The notes beneath the pieces were generated by a model. It had not been told where the DNA came from and searched no databases. It saw only the letters and a list, made by a program, of their open reading frames with translations. The translations under genes were made by a program, and so were the position numbers. From assembly GCF_030381805.1 (NCBI RefSeq), contig NZ_JAUDRH010000008.1:310001-374000 (forward strand): DNA of 64,000 nucleotides, given 5' to 3'. The number at the start of each line of letters is the position of its first letter. Positions within the stretch are counted from its first letter, which is position 1. Positions 35,290 to 44,376 of this stretch are shown piece by piece. The DNA comes from Chlorogloeopsis sp. ULAP01 (lineage in GTDB: Bacteria > Cyanobacteriota > Cyanobacteriia > Cyanobacteriales > Nostocaceae).

Positions 35290-37923
35290 TCAAAACGTCC
35301 AAGAAACAGTTCCTTGCACTGTAAATGGCGCACCAGGAGAAACTCGCAATCGACTGAAAGCATTTTCAAAATAGTCCACATCGAAGAGGTTTTTGATATT
35401 GAGAGCAGCACGGAAACCATTTCGCTTGTAGAAGATAGTAGCATCTGTTGTTAAATAGCTTGGTACCTCAAATGTATTGGCTGCATCTCCGGCGCGATCG
35501 CCTACATAAAAAAGTCCCAAACCAAACCCCAAACCTTGCAAGTTTCCTCGTTGAATTTCATAGGTTGTCCATAAGCTGGCAGCATGAGGAGTAGTTCGTT
35601 GCACGCGGTTGCCTTCTGGAATCGAATTATCTTTAGTGACACGGGCATCGTTGTAGGCATAACTGGCAAAGATATTCCATCCCGGTAAAATTTCACCTAC
35701 AAAACTAAGTTCAATTCCTTGACTGCGCTGTTCTCCAGTTTGCACAGAAAAGCCTATATTATCTGGATCGTCGGTTAGGACGTTAGATTGGGTAATATCG
35801 TAGAAAGCCAGTGTAGTCGAAAGCCTGTCATTCAAATCTGCTTTCACCCCAACTTCATATTGGGTACCCCTTGTTGGCTCAAAGACGCTGCCATCAAAGG
35901 CTCTACCAATCGCTGGCTGGAACGAGCGACTGTAGTTGGCATAGAGAGAAATAGGCGCGATTGGCTGATATACAATTCCCAAACGGGGACTAAAGGCGTT
36001 ACCTGATTGACTTGTTTTTGTGTCGGCAAGAAAGTTCCTGTCAGTTTGCGTAAAAGTATCAAATCTACCACTCAAAAGTAGCTTCAAGTTGTTTGCAATT
36101 GTTACCTGATCTTGCAATATAATGCCAAGCTCATCTGTCAAGGAATTGTCATCATATTCAGATCCAGATATGATTGCCCCAGGCGATTGTCCATAAATTG
36201 GATTGAACAAGTCAAGTGGGGCAATCTCTCTACTAACACCATTGGAATCGATAGTTTGTCTACCTAAATCAAAGCCAAACAGTAGCTGATGTTGGATTAA
36301 GCCTGTTGCAAACTTACCAATCACATTGGTCGAAAGTCTATAGTCACGCTGATCGTAGTCTGCATTGAAATATTCTCTCTCTAATGTCCGATTATCTGCT
36401 AAAAGTCCAGTGGGAAAAGTAGCTCCATCGGGATCGCCATAAGAAGAAAAGTATCTACTATATTGAAAAGCGTTTCTTAATGACCAATCCTCACTAAATT
36501 TATGCTCTAATGTGTATCCCATTCTGGAACCCTCAGCGTAGAGGGTTCCCTCATTAACGTTGCGATCGCGAGGTATTTTACCATTGGGATTAGAAAGTAT
36601 TGTTCCAATTACAGGTAAGCCAAAACTAATTTTTTCAAACTCTAGATCCTTGTAAATTCCCTCAAGCGTCAGCTTTGTATTCTCTCCTAGATCAAGACTC
36701 ACTGCCGGAGCAATCACTAGATTTCTGGTTCTGCTAGAGTCAATGAAAAACCCTTGATCTCTGTACGATGCATTCAGTCGATATAGTACTTTCTTAGCAT
36801 CATATAAAGGCCCAGAAAGATCCAATTCACCACGGTAAAAGTCAAAATTACCAAAGGTTGCTTCGGCGAAGTAGTAAGGATTGCGCAATGGCTGTTTCGT
36901 TACCAAGTTGACTGTTCCTCCTGGCGAGGATGAACCGAATAAAATAGAGTTTGGGCCTTGGAGAACTTCAATTCTTTCAATTCCAGTAAGATCAGGCCCA
37001 AGGCTAGAAGATAAAGAGTCTTTGAAACCGTTTAGTGTAGGTGAAGTAAAAAATCCCCGAACTTGTATCCGCAATGAATCAAAGTTAGAAGGAGATGAAG
37101 TGCGGACACTTGGGGCATTGATGAGCGCACTAGAAGTGTCGGTACGTTGCTCGCGCAGAACTTCTTGAGGAATAATCTGAATCGATTGAGGTATATCTCG
37201 CAATGGTGTATCGGTGCGCGTTACTGTTGTCGCATCCTGCACGCGATAACCATCTTGTTCCCCTGTCACCACCAACTCAATCGGTTCATCCTGCTGTGCT
37301 GCTGGTTCCTCTGACCCCTCCCCTTCCCCTCCCCTTACCAAGGGGAGGGGAAGGGGAGGGGAAGGGGAGGGGTTTTGCACCGCAGTTCCAGTGGGCGTCA
37401 AACCAAAAATCAAACCCTCATCACTATCAAATAACTCCACAACAGGCAAACCCTCCTCACCAGTCACAGTAACTCGGATAGTATTAGCATCCAGATTTGT
37501 GACAGTTATCTCAGTAATTCCCGTAATTGGTTTTTGGGAACGGAATGTAAAAGCATCGCCAGACGGTAGCCGCAGTTGTGCGCCAGGAATATCAGCAATA
37601 AAGTTATTTCCCTGGCTGCGATTTGTGATTTGTAACTTCTCAGCAGCAGAAGTCTGTAAAATTACTTCCACACCCTTGTCTGTAGGATTAGCTTTCACTC
37701 CTGTCACTGGTATCACTTCTGATGAGGGTGCTGTTTGAGGTGCTGCTGGCAACTGTACTAGAAAATCTGCACTTTTAAAAATACGCTCAATCTCACTGAT
37801 GTGAGGAATTTCTCTTTTCTCCCTAACCTGCCTGAACTCTGAAGCTTTTGCAGGATAAGCTAAAAGCAAAAACAATGCAATTATTCCACACTTGTAACCC
37901 AAGAACCAAAATAGCCGGAACAT
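35290..37923 (-). CDS. TonB-dependent siderophore receptor with N-terminal AMIN domain
   Basis: The protein has 877 residues from ATG 37923 (a TTG at 37971 adds 16). A signal sequence ends at YPAKA. An AMIN domain follows (TGVKANPTDKGVEVILQ onward), typical of cyanobacterial receptors and thought to bind the cell wall. Next come a low-complexity linker, a TonB-box-like ELVVTG, the plug domain (DIPQSIQIIPQEVL, IERIEVLQGPNSILFGSS, PGGTVNLVTKQPL) and a 22-strand-type barrel ending in the outer-membrane signature aromatic VSWTF. It imports ferric siderophores across the outer membrane using TonB energy. First gene of the minus-strand operon. Confidence 0.95.
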   Translation of the reverse strand: MFRLFWFLGYKCGIIALFLLLAYPAKASEFRQVREKREIPHISEIERIFKSADFLVQLPAAPQTAPSSEVIPVTGVKANPTDKGVEVILQTSAAEKLQITNRSQGNNFIADIPGAQLRLPSGDAFTFRSQKPITGITEITVTNLDANTIRVTVTGEEGLPVVELFDSDEGLIFGLTPTGTAVQNPSPSPPLPLPLVRGGEGEGSEEPAAQQDEPIELVVTGEQDGYRVQDATTVTRTDTPLRDIPQSIQIIPQEVLREQRTDTSSALINAPSVRTSSPSNFDSLRIQVRGFFTSPTLNGFKDSLSSSLGPDLTGIERIEVLQGPNSILFGSSSPGGTVNLVTKQPLRNPYYFAEATFGNFDFYRGELDLSGPLYDAKKVLYRLNASYRDQGFFIDSSRTRNLVIAPAVSLDLGENTKLTLEGIYKDLEFEKISFGLPVIGTILSNPNGKIPRDRNVNEGTLYAEGSRMGYTLEHKFSEDWSLRNAFQYSRYFSSYGDPDGATFPTGLLADNRTLEREYFNADYDQRDYRLSTNVIGKFATGLIQHQLLFGFDLGRQTIDSNGVSREIAPLDLFNPIYGQSPGAIISGSEYDDNSLTDELGIILQDQVTIANNLKLLLSGRFDTFTQTDRNFLADTKTSQSGNAFSPRLGIVYQPIAPISLYANYSRSFQPAIGRAFDGSVFEPTRGTQYEVGVKADLNDRLSTTLAFYDITQSNVLTDDPDNIGFSVQTGEQRSQGIELSFVGEILPGWNIFASYAYNDARVTKDNSIPEGNRVQRTTPHAASLWTTYEIQRGNLQGLGFGLGLFYVGDRAGDAANTFEVPSYLTTDATIFYKRNGFRAALNIKNLFDVDYFENAFSRLRVSPGAPFTVQGTVSWTF
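37315..37372. repeat. GGGGA/TCCCC palindromic low-complexity repeat inside the receptor gene
   Basis: CCCCTTCCCCTCCCCTTACC is followed by AAGGGGAGGGGAAGGGG units that are its reverse complement. It encodes the Pro-Leu-Pro and Gly-Glu-Gly stretch linking the AMIN and plug domains, so it looks like an in-frame insertion of an intergenic repeat. Confidence 0.65.
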
Positions 37924-38083
37924 TCCCCACACTCCGCACTCAGTTAAAAATTTAAAGAGAATACTTCTCAAGAAGTTGATAAGCAGAGTTTAGAGTTTTT
38001 GTCACAATGGAGTCTATCCTTAGAGGGCGAGTTTTTATCCCAAAAAGATGAGGTATAAATTTTATACCTAATAAAATCTCTTT

Positions 38084-38916
38084 ATGTTTGATATTATCTG
38101 CAAATTCCTTGCTGAAAATTTCCCTACTGACTTTGCCACCTGGCTTTTAGGAGAAGCAATTACTCTTACCCAATTAAGCCCTAAAGAATTATCTCTTGAA
38201 CCCATCCGTGCAGATGCCTTGATATTACTGCAATCAGATGAAATCGTACTGCACGTCGAATTTCAAACTCAGCCGGATGTTGCTATTCCCTTTCGTATGG
38301 CGGATTATCGCTTGCGCATATATCGTCGTTTCCCTCAAAAACGAATGCGACAAGTAGTAATTTATTTGACTAAATCTACATCCGAACTTTTTATCAAACA
38401 ACTTTTGCCATTGACAATTTGCAGCATCAATTTGCAGTAATCCGTTTGTGGGAGCAATCCACGGAAATATTTCTGCAAACTCCAGGCTTACTGCCATTTG
38501 CAACTTTAAGTAACACTAACGATAAAATCAACACATTACAGCAAGTGGCTACTCAGATAGATCAAATCAGGGACAGAAGAGCGCAAAGTAATATTACAGC
38601 ATCAGCAGCTCTTTTATCTGGACTAGTATTAGAAGAAGAAGTGATTCAACGTTTACTTAGGAGAGATATTATGCGTGAGTCAGTCATATATCAATCAATA
38701 ATAGCTGAAGGTAGAGAAGAGGGTCGAAAACAAGGACGAGAAGAAGGACGAGAAGAAGGACGAGAAGAAGGACGAGAAGAAGGACGAGAAGAAGGACGAG
38801 AAGAGGGGATTAGGCTTGTTGCTGTTAATATGCTTAAAGAAGGAATTTCCCCTGAAACTGTAGCTAAATTAACAGGTTTATCACTTGAGGTCGTGCAACA
38901 GTTAGAGACTACTTAA
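38084..38916 (+). pseudogene. frameshifted Rpn/PD-(D/E)XK transposase-like nuclease
   Basis: Two overlapping frames make one protein. 38084-38440 encodes the nuclease half (RADALILLQSDEIVLHVEFQTQP, active-site Asp and ExQ). 38419-38916 encodes the rest (IRLWEQSTEIFLQTPGLLPF and a Gly-Arg-Glu-Glu repeat tail). Reading through in the second frame upstream gives FYQTTFAIDNLQHQFAVIRL, which continues the first frame if one T is restored to the T5 run at 38388-38392. So a single-base loss in a homopolymer explains the break. It could be a true pseudogene, a sequencing error or a slippery site. Family members are mobile-element-like Rpn nucleases, common in cyanobacteria. Confidence 0.8.
38734..38805 (+). 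repeat. six 12-bp tandem repeats encoding Gly-Arg-Glu-Glu
   Basis: GGACGAGAAGAA occurs five times without change, and a sixth copy ends GAG. It is translated as consecutive GREE units just before the C-terminal helix of the Rpn-type protein. Confidence 0.9.
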
Positions 38917-39895
38917 AAATTTTCCCCTTCAAACAAGCACTAGGAGTAGTACCAAATTTCTGCTTAAAAGCTCCCGCAAAATGACCAAGATGCTCGTAAC
39001 CTACGCTATTTGCTACTTCAGCTACGCTCATTTTACCTTCAGATAAAAGTAACCGTGCCTGCTCCATCCGAAAGTTATGCAAATAGCCAAAAACTGTGTG
39101 TCCCAAAACTTTACGAAAGCCTTGTTTGAGTTGATGATGATTAAGTCCAACTAGCTGCGCTAACTCCAATACTGAAGGAGGGTTGTCAATACGGGATTCT
39201 AAAATATCCTTTGCATAGTAAATCTTATCCACTAAACCCTTTTTTGAAGTATGGCTAAAACGATGTATTGTTTCTGCCTCAATATCTTGTTGTAACCGCA
39301 AAGCTATTAACTCCAGAATTTTACTCTCCAGGTACATACGTTTAACCAAACCCTGAAAAGGACACTGGCTAATTTGCTGCAAAGCTATCTGCATTTGGTT
39401 GGTAACGATACCGTTGTGAAAGTAATGCTTTTCGTCTGGTTTCCGAAATAGATGTTTCATCTGGGATGGAATAGCATCATTAAAACCCATAAATCTCTTG
39501 AAGACTTCAGGTTCTATATGCACCTTAACAGCTTTATAAGGCTCGTAAGATAAATGCTCATGAAATAATTGTGGTAAAAAACCACTACCTGATATGATGC
39601 TATTACCAGCACAATTTAAGCCGTAACGGCGACAATTTATACCGCCTGAGATTTGAAAATAAAATCCTAAGGGATGTTCCATTTCTGGATAATCAATAGT
39701 TATATTTTTATTTACTTGGTAATCTTCTAGTGTCAGGTAAAATCCCTGCCGTAGCTCAATATTTAAAATATTTCCCTGTCCAAACCATTGTGAATATTTA
39801 TACAAAATTTCTGAGTATTCATTCTCTATATCTGTGTATTCTTTTACTGATTTAACTTGTTCCCAGAACTCCTGGCATGAAACTGTGTTAGTCAT
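38909..39895 (-). CDS. AraC family transcriptional regulator
   Basis: The 328-residue protein has a C-terminal AraC/XylS DNA-binding domain with two helix-turn-helix units (PSVLELAQLVGLNHHQLKQGFRKVLG and MSVAEVANSVGYEHLGHFAGAFKQKFG), followed by TPSACL. The N-terminal 200 residues would bind the effector. Its size and motif pattern resemble PchR-type regulators of siderophore uptake, which respond to the ferric chelate. It is divergent from the FecCDE-type importer across a 559-base spacer, which supports that role. Its 3' end overlaps the convergent Rpn pseudogene by eight bases. Confidence 0.88.
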   Translation of the reverse strand: MTNTVSCQEFWEQVKSVKEYTDIENEYSEILYKYSQWFGQGNILNIELRQGFYLTLEDYQVNKNITIDYPEMEHPLGFYFQISGGINCRRYGLNCAGNSIISGSGFLPQLFHEHLSYEPYKAVKVHIEPEVFKRFMGFNDAIPSQMKHLFRKPDEKHYFHNGIVTNQMQIALQQISQCPFQGLVKRMYLESKILELIALRLQQDIEAETIHRFSHTSKKGLVDKIYYAKDILESRIDNPPSVLELAQLVGLNHHQLKQGFRKVLGHTVFGYLHNFRMEQARLLLSEGKMSVAEVANSVGYEHLGHFAGAFKQKFGTTPSACLKGKIFK

Positions 39896-40454
39896 GACAC
39901 TGAAAGTTAGATATTTAGTTAGCGACTTGCTCTTTTAAAAAGTTTGATTGAATATTTAAACTCTATTTTTTAAAATTCAAAACAATTATTTGCAAGAAAA
40001 TCATCAATAACTCTGTGTAAATAGTTGCTATTTTTTATGAAACAAAAGTTACTCAAAGTTTTGATCGCCTAATTACTAAAAATTAGGAATTTTAAATTAG
40101 AAGTATTTATTTATACTTATTTAACATAAAATCAATAGTGTAATTACTTATGTTTAGGTCATGGGTATGAATTATAGCTAGTGTAAAAACTAAAAACCTA
40201 ATCAAAAAAATTATATCAAGAAAAAATAAAATTTTCTTGATAATCAGTTGAAAAAAGATAGCAATAAGTTTAAAGTATGATCTTGATTAATAAAATTACA
40301 CAAGCATATAGATGAATGATTTAATAACTCATAAATTACTAAAAAGATTATCAATTAGATGCTTAGAAAGTAGTTAACTGTTGAAAGCATAAATGATGAA
40401 AGGCTCAAAACAAGTTCCCAAAACAGATAATTTTCTGCAAGCAACGGCAAGAGC
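39896..40454. other. 559-base divergent regulatory spacer
   Basis: The spacer is very AT-rich, between the AraC regulator and the importer genes. No gene was seen. A TTGATAATC near 40240 is only a partial Fur-like match, so I do not call an operator. Promoters for both directions and AraC target sites are expected here. Confidence 0.4.
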
Positions 40455-41486
40455 ATGACAAAAGCAACTACAACATTACCTAGAGGCTGGAAAACACCAC
40501 GAATATCACCTTTAGTAGGTCTAGTTATAGGACTAACGCTTCTACTAATTTGTTTGGTTTACAGCGTCACACTGGGTGCAGCAGATATACCTTTAAACAA
40601 GATTTTGGCATCTTTTATTACCTTTGATGGTTCCTATGAACACTTAGTCATCCAGACTGTGAGATTACCGCGATCGCTCATGGCTATGCTTGTAGGTTCA
40701 GCCTTGGCAGTATCGGGAGCATTAATGCAAGGTTTGACACGTAACCCCTTAGCAGATCCAGGTATTTTGGGTATTGAGTCGGGAGCCGCGCTGGCTGTAG
40801 TTGCAACAATTTTTATTTTTGGCAGTTCATCTCTCAGTGTTTTAACCATTGTGGCCTTTTTGGGTGCAGGAGCCACAGCAGTGTTAGTCTACTTTCTTGG
40901 TTCTCTAGGAAGAGGAGGAGCTACTCCACTGAATCTAACAGTTGCAGGCGCAGCGCTTACGGCTTTGATCTCTTCTATCACGACTGCTGTTTTAATCATC
41001 AGTCAACGAACTTTAGAAGAAATTAGATTTTGGTTAGCTGGTTCATTGGCTGGGCGCGATACCAACATACTCCTCCAAGCATTACCTTTCGTTGTCATTG
41101 GATTAGTAATTGCTTTTGCCCTTGGTAGACAGATTACTACTATGAGTTTAGGTGAAGATGTAGCCAAAGGCTTAGGTCAACAAACAGCTTGGATTAAAAT
41201 AATTACTGCGATTAGCGTAGTTTTACTAGCAGGGAGTTCTGTCGCTCTTGCTGGGCCTATTGGTTTTATTGGCTTAGTTGTTCCCCACATAGTAAGATTT
41301 TTCATCAGAGCCGATTATCGTTGGATTTTGCCTTATTCCGCTATTGTAGGAGCAATTCTACTATTGATTGCAGATATCGCAGCGCGTGTATTACTCAAAC
41401 CCCAAGAATTACCTGTGGGTGTAATGACAGCACTTGTTGGCGCTCCCTTTTTTGTTTACTTGGCTAAGTCAAAGGTGAAAAAATGA
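40455..41486 (+). CDS. ferric-siderophore ABC transporter permease (FecC-like)
   Basis: The 343-residue FecCD-family permease has about nine or ten membrane helices. Family motifs are [42 protein letters not shown] near the start (in several blocks) and [16 protein letters not shown] late. It overlaps the next permease gene by four bases (ATGA), a tight operon arrangement. It pairs with that protein to form the inner-membrane channel for the ferric chelate delivered by the lipoproteins encoded at 33.2-35.3 kb. Confidence 0.93.
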   Translation: MTKATTTLPRGWKTPRISPLVGLVIGLTLLLICLVYSVTLGAADIPLNKILASFITFDGSYEHLVIQTVRLPRSLMAMLVGSALAVSGALMQGLTRNPLADPGILGIESGAALAVVATIFIFGSSSLSVLTIVAFLGAGATAVLVYFLGSLGRGGATPLNLTVAGAALTALISSITTAVLIISQRTLEEIRFWLAGSLAGRDTNILLQALPFVVIGLVIAFALGRQITTMSLGEDVAKGLGQQTAWIKIITAISVVLLAGSSVALAGPIGFIGLVVPHIVRFFIRADYRWILPYSAIVGAILLLIADIAARVLLKPQELPVGVMTALVGAPFFVYLAKSKVKK

Positions 41487-42523
41487 AGATGGATTGGCTA
41501 GTCATCCGTTCCGAGGCTATATCCTTTCGGATCGACCGACGTGTACCACTGATGTTGCTATTGCTAGGATTAACAATTTTCGTGGCAATGGTTATGAATG
41601 TGGGTAGGGGTGAATATCCAATCTCACCCTTGGATATTGTCAAAACGTTATTTGGTATAGATACAGGAAATCCTGATCATGCTTTCGTGATTTACAATCT
41701 GCGTCTACCTCGCACCATTGTCGCTTTGATGGTAGGAATGGCACTGGCAATCTCTGGCACTATCTTTCAAGGGTTAACACGCAATCCCCTAGCCGATCCC
41801 GGTATTATCGGTATCAATGCTGGTGCGAGTCTGGCAGCAGTTACAGTAATTGTATTATTTCCGTCAGCACCAATTTATACTTTACCTCTATCAGCCTTTA
41901 GTGGTGCTTTACTGATGGCGGTTTTAATTTACTCGCTCGCTTGGAATGGAGGCAGTTCGCCGCTTCTATTTATTTTAATCGGTGTTGGTTTGTCTGCGAT
42001 CGCTAGTGCTTTTACCAGCTTGATGATTACCTTCGGGGAAATTTATGACGTTAGTAATGCTTTGGTTTGGTTAGCTGGCAGTGTTTACGGACGTACTTGG
42101 GAGCAAGTCTTTTCGCTACTGCCTTGGTTGATTGTTTTCGTACCAATGGCATTAATACTAGCAAGGCATTTGAATGCTCTTAACTTGGGAGATGATGTAG
42201 CCAAGGGTATAGGTACTCGTGTGGAATGGCAACGTGGTTTACTCGTGCTAGTGGGTGTAGCCTTAGCAGGTGCAGGAGTTGCCACCGCCGGCATGATTAG
42301 CTTTGTTGGTTTAATCGCACCCCATTTAGGACGACAGTTAGTGGGTGCAACCCATGAAGGTTTGATTCCTACCTCAGCCCTACTAGGAGGAATGATTGTT
42401 GTGATTGCAGACTTTTTGGGAAGAACGCTGTTTGCACCAATCGAAATTCCTTGTGGGGTAGTGACTGCTGCTGTTGGCGCTCCTTATTTTCTTTATTTGT
42501 TAATTCGTAACAGAAAAAAATAG
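41483..42523 (+). CDS. ferric-siderophore ABC transporter permease (FecD-like)
   Basis: The 346-residue second FecCD-family permease contains [42 protein letters not shown] (family core, in several blocks) and [18 protein letters not shown]. Its start overlaps the first permease stop by four bases, indicating translational coupling. Heterodimeric channel with the preceding protein is the usual arrangement. The ATPase gene follows after 69 bases that hold a short C/G-rich repeat. Confidence 0.93.
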   Translation: MKMDWLVIRSEAISFRIDRRVPLMLLLLGLTIFVAMVMNVGRGEYPISPLDIVKTLFGIDTGNPDHAFVIYNLRLPRTIVALMVGMALAISGTIFQGLTRNPLADPGIIGINAGASLAAVTVIVLFPSAPIYTLPLSAFSGALLMAVLIYSLAWNGGSSPLLFILIGVGLSAIASAFTSLMITFGEIYDVSNALVWLAGSVYGRTWEQVFSLLPWLIVFVPMALILARHLNALNLGDDVAKGIGTRVEWQRGLLVLVGVALAGAGVATAGMISFVGLIAPHLGRQLVGATHEGLIPTSALLGGMIVVIADFLGRTLFAPIEIPCGVVTAAVGAPYFLYLLIRNRKK

Positions 42524-42557
42524 GGACTGGGTACTGGGGATTAGGGACTAGGAACTT
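42521..42557. repeat. short tandem repeat (GGGACTGGGTACTGGGGATTAGGGACTAGG type)
   Basis: Degenerate GGGACTNGG units lie between the permease and ATPase genes. The reverse-complement form occurs at 3760-3780, 29955-29990 and 47213-47254. Confidence 0.55.
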
Positions 42558-42592
42558 GATAAAAAAGGCGTTGCGGAATTGAGGTATCAATT

Positions 42593-43411
42593 ATGAAAGG
42601 ACTATCAACCAGAGGTTTGTCTTTAGCTTATGATGGTGTGCCGATTATTCGAGATTTAAATTTGGCAATTCCTGCCGGACAAATTAGTGCTTTAGTTGGT
42701 GCTAATGGCTGTGGTAAATCAACCTTATTAAGAGGTTTGGCAAGATTGCTTAAACCCCGTGGTGGTACAGTATATCTTGATGGAGAATCTATTTTTAAAC
42801 TTTCCACCAAAGAAGTGGCTCAACAGTTGGGAATTTTACCTCAAGGGCCAGTAGCGCCGGAAGGGTTAACAGTAAAAGATTTGGTAGCACAAGGACGTTA
42901 TCCTTATCAAAATTGGTTGCAGCAGTGGTCAGCAAAAGATGAAACAATTGTGCAACAGGCACTAGAGATTACAAATTTGTTGGAGCTGGCAGAGCGAGAA
43001 CTAGACACTTTGTCTGGTGGACAAAGACAAAGAGCATGGATTGCGATGGCATTAGCGCAAGATACAAATATTTTACTTTTGGATGAACCGACGACTTTTC
43101 TAGATTTGGCTCACCAGATAGAGGTTTTGGATTTGTTGTATGAGCTACACCAACATCAGGGCAGAACTATTGTCATGGTGTTGCACGATTTAAATCATGC
43201 CTGTCGTTATGCTGATTATCTAGTTGCTGTCAAAGAAGGTCGAATTTTTACTGCTGGAGAACCGAAGCAGGTAATGACTGAAACAATGGTAGAGGAAGTT
43301 TTTGGGTTAGAAAGCCGTATTATTCCTGATCCAGTGGTGGGAACTCCGATGTGTGTACCGATAGGACGTAAGGGGGGAAGGAAATTACAAACAAAATCTT
43401 CTAGCTTGTGA
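42593..43411 (+). CDS. ferric-siderophore ABC transporter ATP-binding protein (FecE-like)
   Basis: The 272-residue ATPase has Walker [12 protein letters not shown], signature [17 protein letters not shown], Walker [13 protein letters not shown] and H-loop [13 protein letters not shown]. The AWIAMALAQ variant after the signature is typical of FepC/FecE-type siderophore ATPases. It powers the import channel formed by the two preceding permeases. It starts at ATG 42593. Together with the opposite-strand receptor operon, it completes a full outer-to-inner-membrane iron uptake path in this region. Confidence 0.95.
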   Translation: MKGLSTRGLSLAYDGVPIIRDLNLAIPAGQISALVGANGCGKSTLLRGLARLLKPRGGTVYLDGESIFKLSTKEVAQQLGILPQGPVAPEGLTVKDLVAQGRYPYQNWLQQWSAKDETIVQQALEITNLLELAERELDTLSGGQRQRAWIAMALAQDTNILLLDEPTTFLDLAHQIEVLDLLYELHQHQGRTIVMVLHDLNHACRYADYLVAVKEGRIFTAGEPKQVMTETMVEEVFGLESRIIPDPVVGTPMCVPIGRKGGRKLQTKSSSL

Positions 43412-43508
43412 TTTGACTGAAGCTGATTGAAAAACTACTGCCTTGTTTACGCTAACGTCTGACACCAATCCAGCGAGATACACTTTTAGCATTGGAAGCG
43501 ATCGCCAA

Positions 43509-44072
43509 CTAATCGGGTTGGTAGTACTTGCGGCGAGAATGCCGCCTATAGCAACCATACCAGTATTTACCACTACCAACCGCAAACCATAGCATAATTA
43601 AAGCTATTAATCCTCCTTGTCGGGGAGCATCAAAGGCAAAGAATACTAATGCAATGCACAGTGTATCTTGAACAAAAGCTGCCCACAAAGGTAAACCTCG
43701 TAAGCGAAAGAACCAGCCAATTTGAACAAGTTGGAGTACTAAGGCGAGCATTCCCCCAATCAAAGCAATTAGCCAATTGGGAGTTGCAGTTGCCGAAGCT
43801 ACAGCGACTCCCATAATAGCTCCTACAAGCGGGGAAAATAACAGTTGTATGATTTGTAAGACTCGCTGCCCAATTAATTTTTTGGAAGCAAATAGCTCAA
43901 AAAATGACCAACTAGTCAGAATCCCTAGTAAGACGGGTGAGGAAATATGAGATAAAATTGGCACTTGTGACCAAAGATTGCCACCTTGTAAAAGTCCAAT
44001 AAAGAGTAAGGGTAAAGCTATTCTGATTCCGGCGGCGGCTGAAGCAGAAAGTGCGGCTAGGAGTTCAATCAT
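43509..44072 (-). CDS. DUF4126 integral membrane protein
   Basis: The 187-residue protein has five hydrophobic segments. The Ala-rich N-terminus (ELLAALSASAAAGIRIALPLLFIGLL), LLFSPLVGAIMGVAVASAT and PRQGGLIALIMLWFAVGSGKYWY fit the DUF4126 family, with unknown function. It ends with a short basic tail. It is convergent with the importer ATPase gene (97-base gap). No functional link is evident. Confidence 0.75.
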   Translation of the reverse strand: MIELLAALSASAAAGIRIALPLLFIGLLQGGNLWSQVPILSHISSPVLLGILTSWSFFELFASKKLIGQRVLQIIQLLFSPLVGAIMGVAVASATATPNWLIALIGGMLALVLQLVQIGWFFRLRGLPLWAAFVQDTLCIALVFFAFDAPRQGGLIALIMLWFAVGSGKYWYGCYRRHSRRKYYQPD

Positions 44073-44228
44073 TTCACCTAGAGCGCTAATTCATAACTAA
44101 GGGTTTATTGATGTAAACTTACCCTCGTGTGCTAAATTCTTATCAACAAATTGAATTTTATATAAAGTTTTACAATAATAATCAGTATTTTTAAGGTTAA
44201 GTAATGCTCGTTATTTCGAGACAAAGAT

Positions 44229-44255
44229 GGGGAAGAAAATTTTTGGTTCTTCCCC
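44229..44255. terminator. hairpin GGGGAAGAA/TTCTTCCCC in the 44073-44376 spacer
   Basis: The 9-bp perfect stem has a 9-base loop, AATTTTTGG. On the minus strand it follows the purB stop by about 120 bases, so it may end purB transcription. The nearby CTTCGACAAGCTCAGTACAAG is another familiar interspersed motif. Nothing else was seen in this 304-base spacer. Confidence 0.4.
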
Positions 44256-44376
44256 TGCTTTACCAATGCGTGGATACTTCGACAAGCTCAGTACAAGTTT
44301 TGGATTTTGGATTGGTTATTGCAGAATTTTGAAACCAGACTCCCGCGTGCCAATTTGGTAACTTCCTAAATCTCCA

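Noticed and set aside
38734..38805. Regular 12-bp repeats as a CRISPR array
   Set aside because: Units are contiguous without spacers and lie in a coding frame (GREE repeats).
40230..40250. Fur box upstream of the FecCDE-type genes
   Set aside because: TTGATAATC is only a half-site; no convincing second half was found.
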